Part shown: piece after piece, positions 33,667 to 34,148 of the stretch | Position numbering within the stretch: position 1 is the first letter of the stretch | Layout: each line of letters begins with the position of its first letter | Source of the DNA: an uncultured Flavobacteriales bacterium | Lineage (GTDB): Bacteria > Bacteroidota > Bacteroidia > Flavobacteriales > Weeksellaceae | Direction of reading: 5' to 3' | Assembly: GCA_937876095.1 (NCBI GenBank) | Contig: CALFIE010000022.1 | Coordinates: forward strand, 1 to 34,148 | Length of the DNA: 34,148 bases | The notes under the pieces: model-generated | The model's input: only the letters and a program-made list of their open reading frames with translations | What the model was told of the DNA's origin: nothing | The model's database searches: none | Made by a program: the position numbers and the translations under genes

Positions 33667-33798
33667 TTTCATGAAGATAGTAGCTACCTTATTATTCTTA
33701 AAGATTACATTAATGGTAATTAATACAAGGTGAGTGTAAATTTTCTCTTTTCATAATCAGGGAGTTAAGGAAAAAGAAGGAAAAAAAGGTAAAAAAGT

Positions 33799-33828
33799 TT
33801 TGTAAAGTTTGGAAAAGCGTTTACCTTT
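33799..33828 (+). promoter_or_regulatory. rRNA operon promoter, distal
   Basis: TTG (33799-33801), a 19-base spacer and TACCTTTG (33821-33828) match the Bacteroidota consensus. It lies about 265 bases before the 16S gene. The 33667-33798 stretch upstream holds no clear gene; a 20-codon ATG frame at 33671-33733 is too short to trust. Confidence 0.65.
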
Positions 33829-33924
33829 GCAGCCCGTAAGGAGCGCAAGAGAGGATATAATTGAAGAGATAAAGTTGAGGAGAAAGATTGTTTTAAAAAT
33901 AATTAAAAAAAAGTTTTAAAATAA

Positions 33925-33956
33925 TTTGGTGGAGTTAAAAATTATCTCTACTTTTG
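33925..33956 (+). promoter_or_regulatory. rRNA operon promoter, proximal
   Basis: TTTG (33925-33928), a 20-base spacer and TACTTTTG (33949-33956) match the consensus, followed by CACCCGC much as the distal promoter is followed by CAGCCCG. The leader to 16S (about 33962-34094) includes GTTCATTGAAAC (34012-34023), which resembles the antitermination-type leader motif seen before Bacteroidota rRNA genes; that reading is tentative. Confidence 0.7.
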
Positions 33957-34094
33957 CACCCGCAAACAGGAAGTAAAATAAAAAATACTGAAGAGTAAGC
34001 GGAAGAAAAGAGTTCATTGAAACAAAGATAAACAACCAAAAGAACAAGGAAAAACTAAAGCGTAAAATACTTTGAGTGAGCTTTGGACAAACCT

Positions 34095-34148
<54 letters not shown>

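Noticed and set aside
33671..33733. A 20-codon ATG frame after the vanZ-like gene (MKIVATLLFLKITLMVINTR)
   Set aside because: It has a signal-like hydrophobic stretch but is too short, has no clear promoter or ribosome site, and matches nothing I recognise.

Overview
The window reads as chromosomal DNA of a low-G+C member of the Flavobacteriia. The closest fit is the Chryseobacterium / Weeksellaceae group. The visible start of a 16S rRNA gene (from about 34095) carries the GCTAGCGGGAGGCCTAACAC signature of that group. Promoters match the Bacteroidota TTTG / TAnnTTTG pattern rather than the E. coli type. The window also holds lineage markers: the gliding/type IX secretion translocon gene sprA, a T9SS plug-protein (DUF5103) gene, a DUF4295 gene next to rpmG, and a ribB fused to a degenerate RibA domain. 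I see no phage, IS element, CRISPR array or plasmid module.

Layout. 132-1720: two thioredoxin-fold proteins and a YkvA/DUF1232 membrane protein. 1767-2276: repeat-rich intergenic DNA, then miaA (2277-3179), a redoxin-like protein (3424-3981), a minus-strand metallo-beta-lactamase-fold hydrolase and the plus-strand T9SS plug gene (4822-6033). 6030-8028, minus: hemH and a NifU-like Fe-S protein. 8154-11902, plus: gamma-carbonic anhydrase, a GNAT acetyltransferase and a Pif1-like helicase. 12398-14113, plus: ribB and a small lipoprotein. 14148-20727, minus: fmt, recQ, two tandem OmpA-family porins and folK. 20750-22504, plus: sppA. 22578-24601, minus: a GlsB-like membrane protein, ftsY, a DUF4295 gene, rpmG and rpmB. 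24974-33666, plus: ruvA-sprA, gcvH and a vanZ-like gene. An rRNA operon begins at the right edge behind two tandem promoters.

Most genes are housekeeping: tRNA modification and initiation (miaA, fmt), haem, riboflavin and folate synthesis (hemH, ribB, folK), Fe-S assembly, DNA repair (ruvA, recQ, the helicase), protein targeting and turnover (ftsY, sppA), translation and the glycine cleavage system. The specialised biology is secretion across the outer membrane: sprA encodes the giant T9SS translocon and the DUF5103 gene encodes the periplasmic plug known to close that translocon. They lie 20 kb apart.

The most unusual content is intergenic. There are two dispersed repeat families: a ~160-bp element with conserved flanks around a variable palindromic core (three copies), and a second family built around TTnACCnCAAAAG-type ends (about six copies). 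Two copies of the second family place a well-spaced flavobacterial promoter directly upstream of miaA and of the GNAT gene. Other oddities are a heptanucleotide tandem repeat inside the 5' end of hemH, where no ATG start exists, and an AraC-regulator C-terminal remnant just after sprA.
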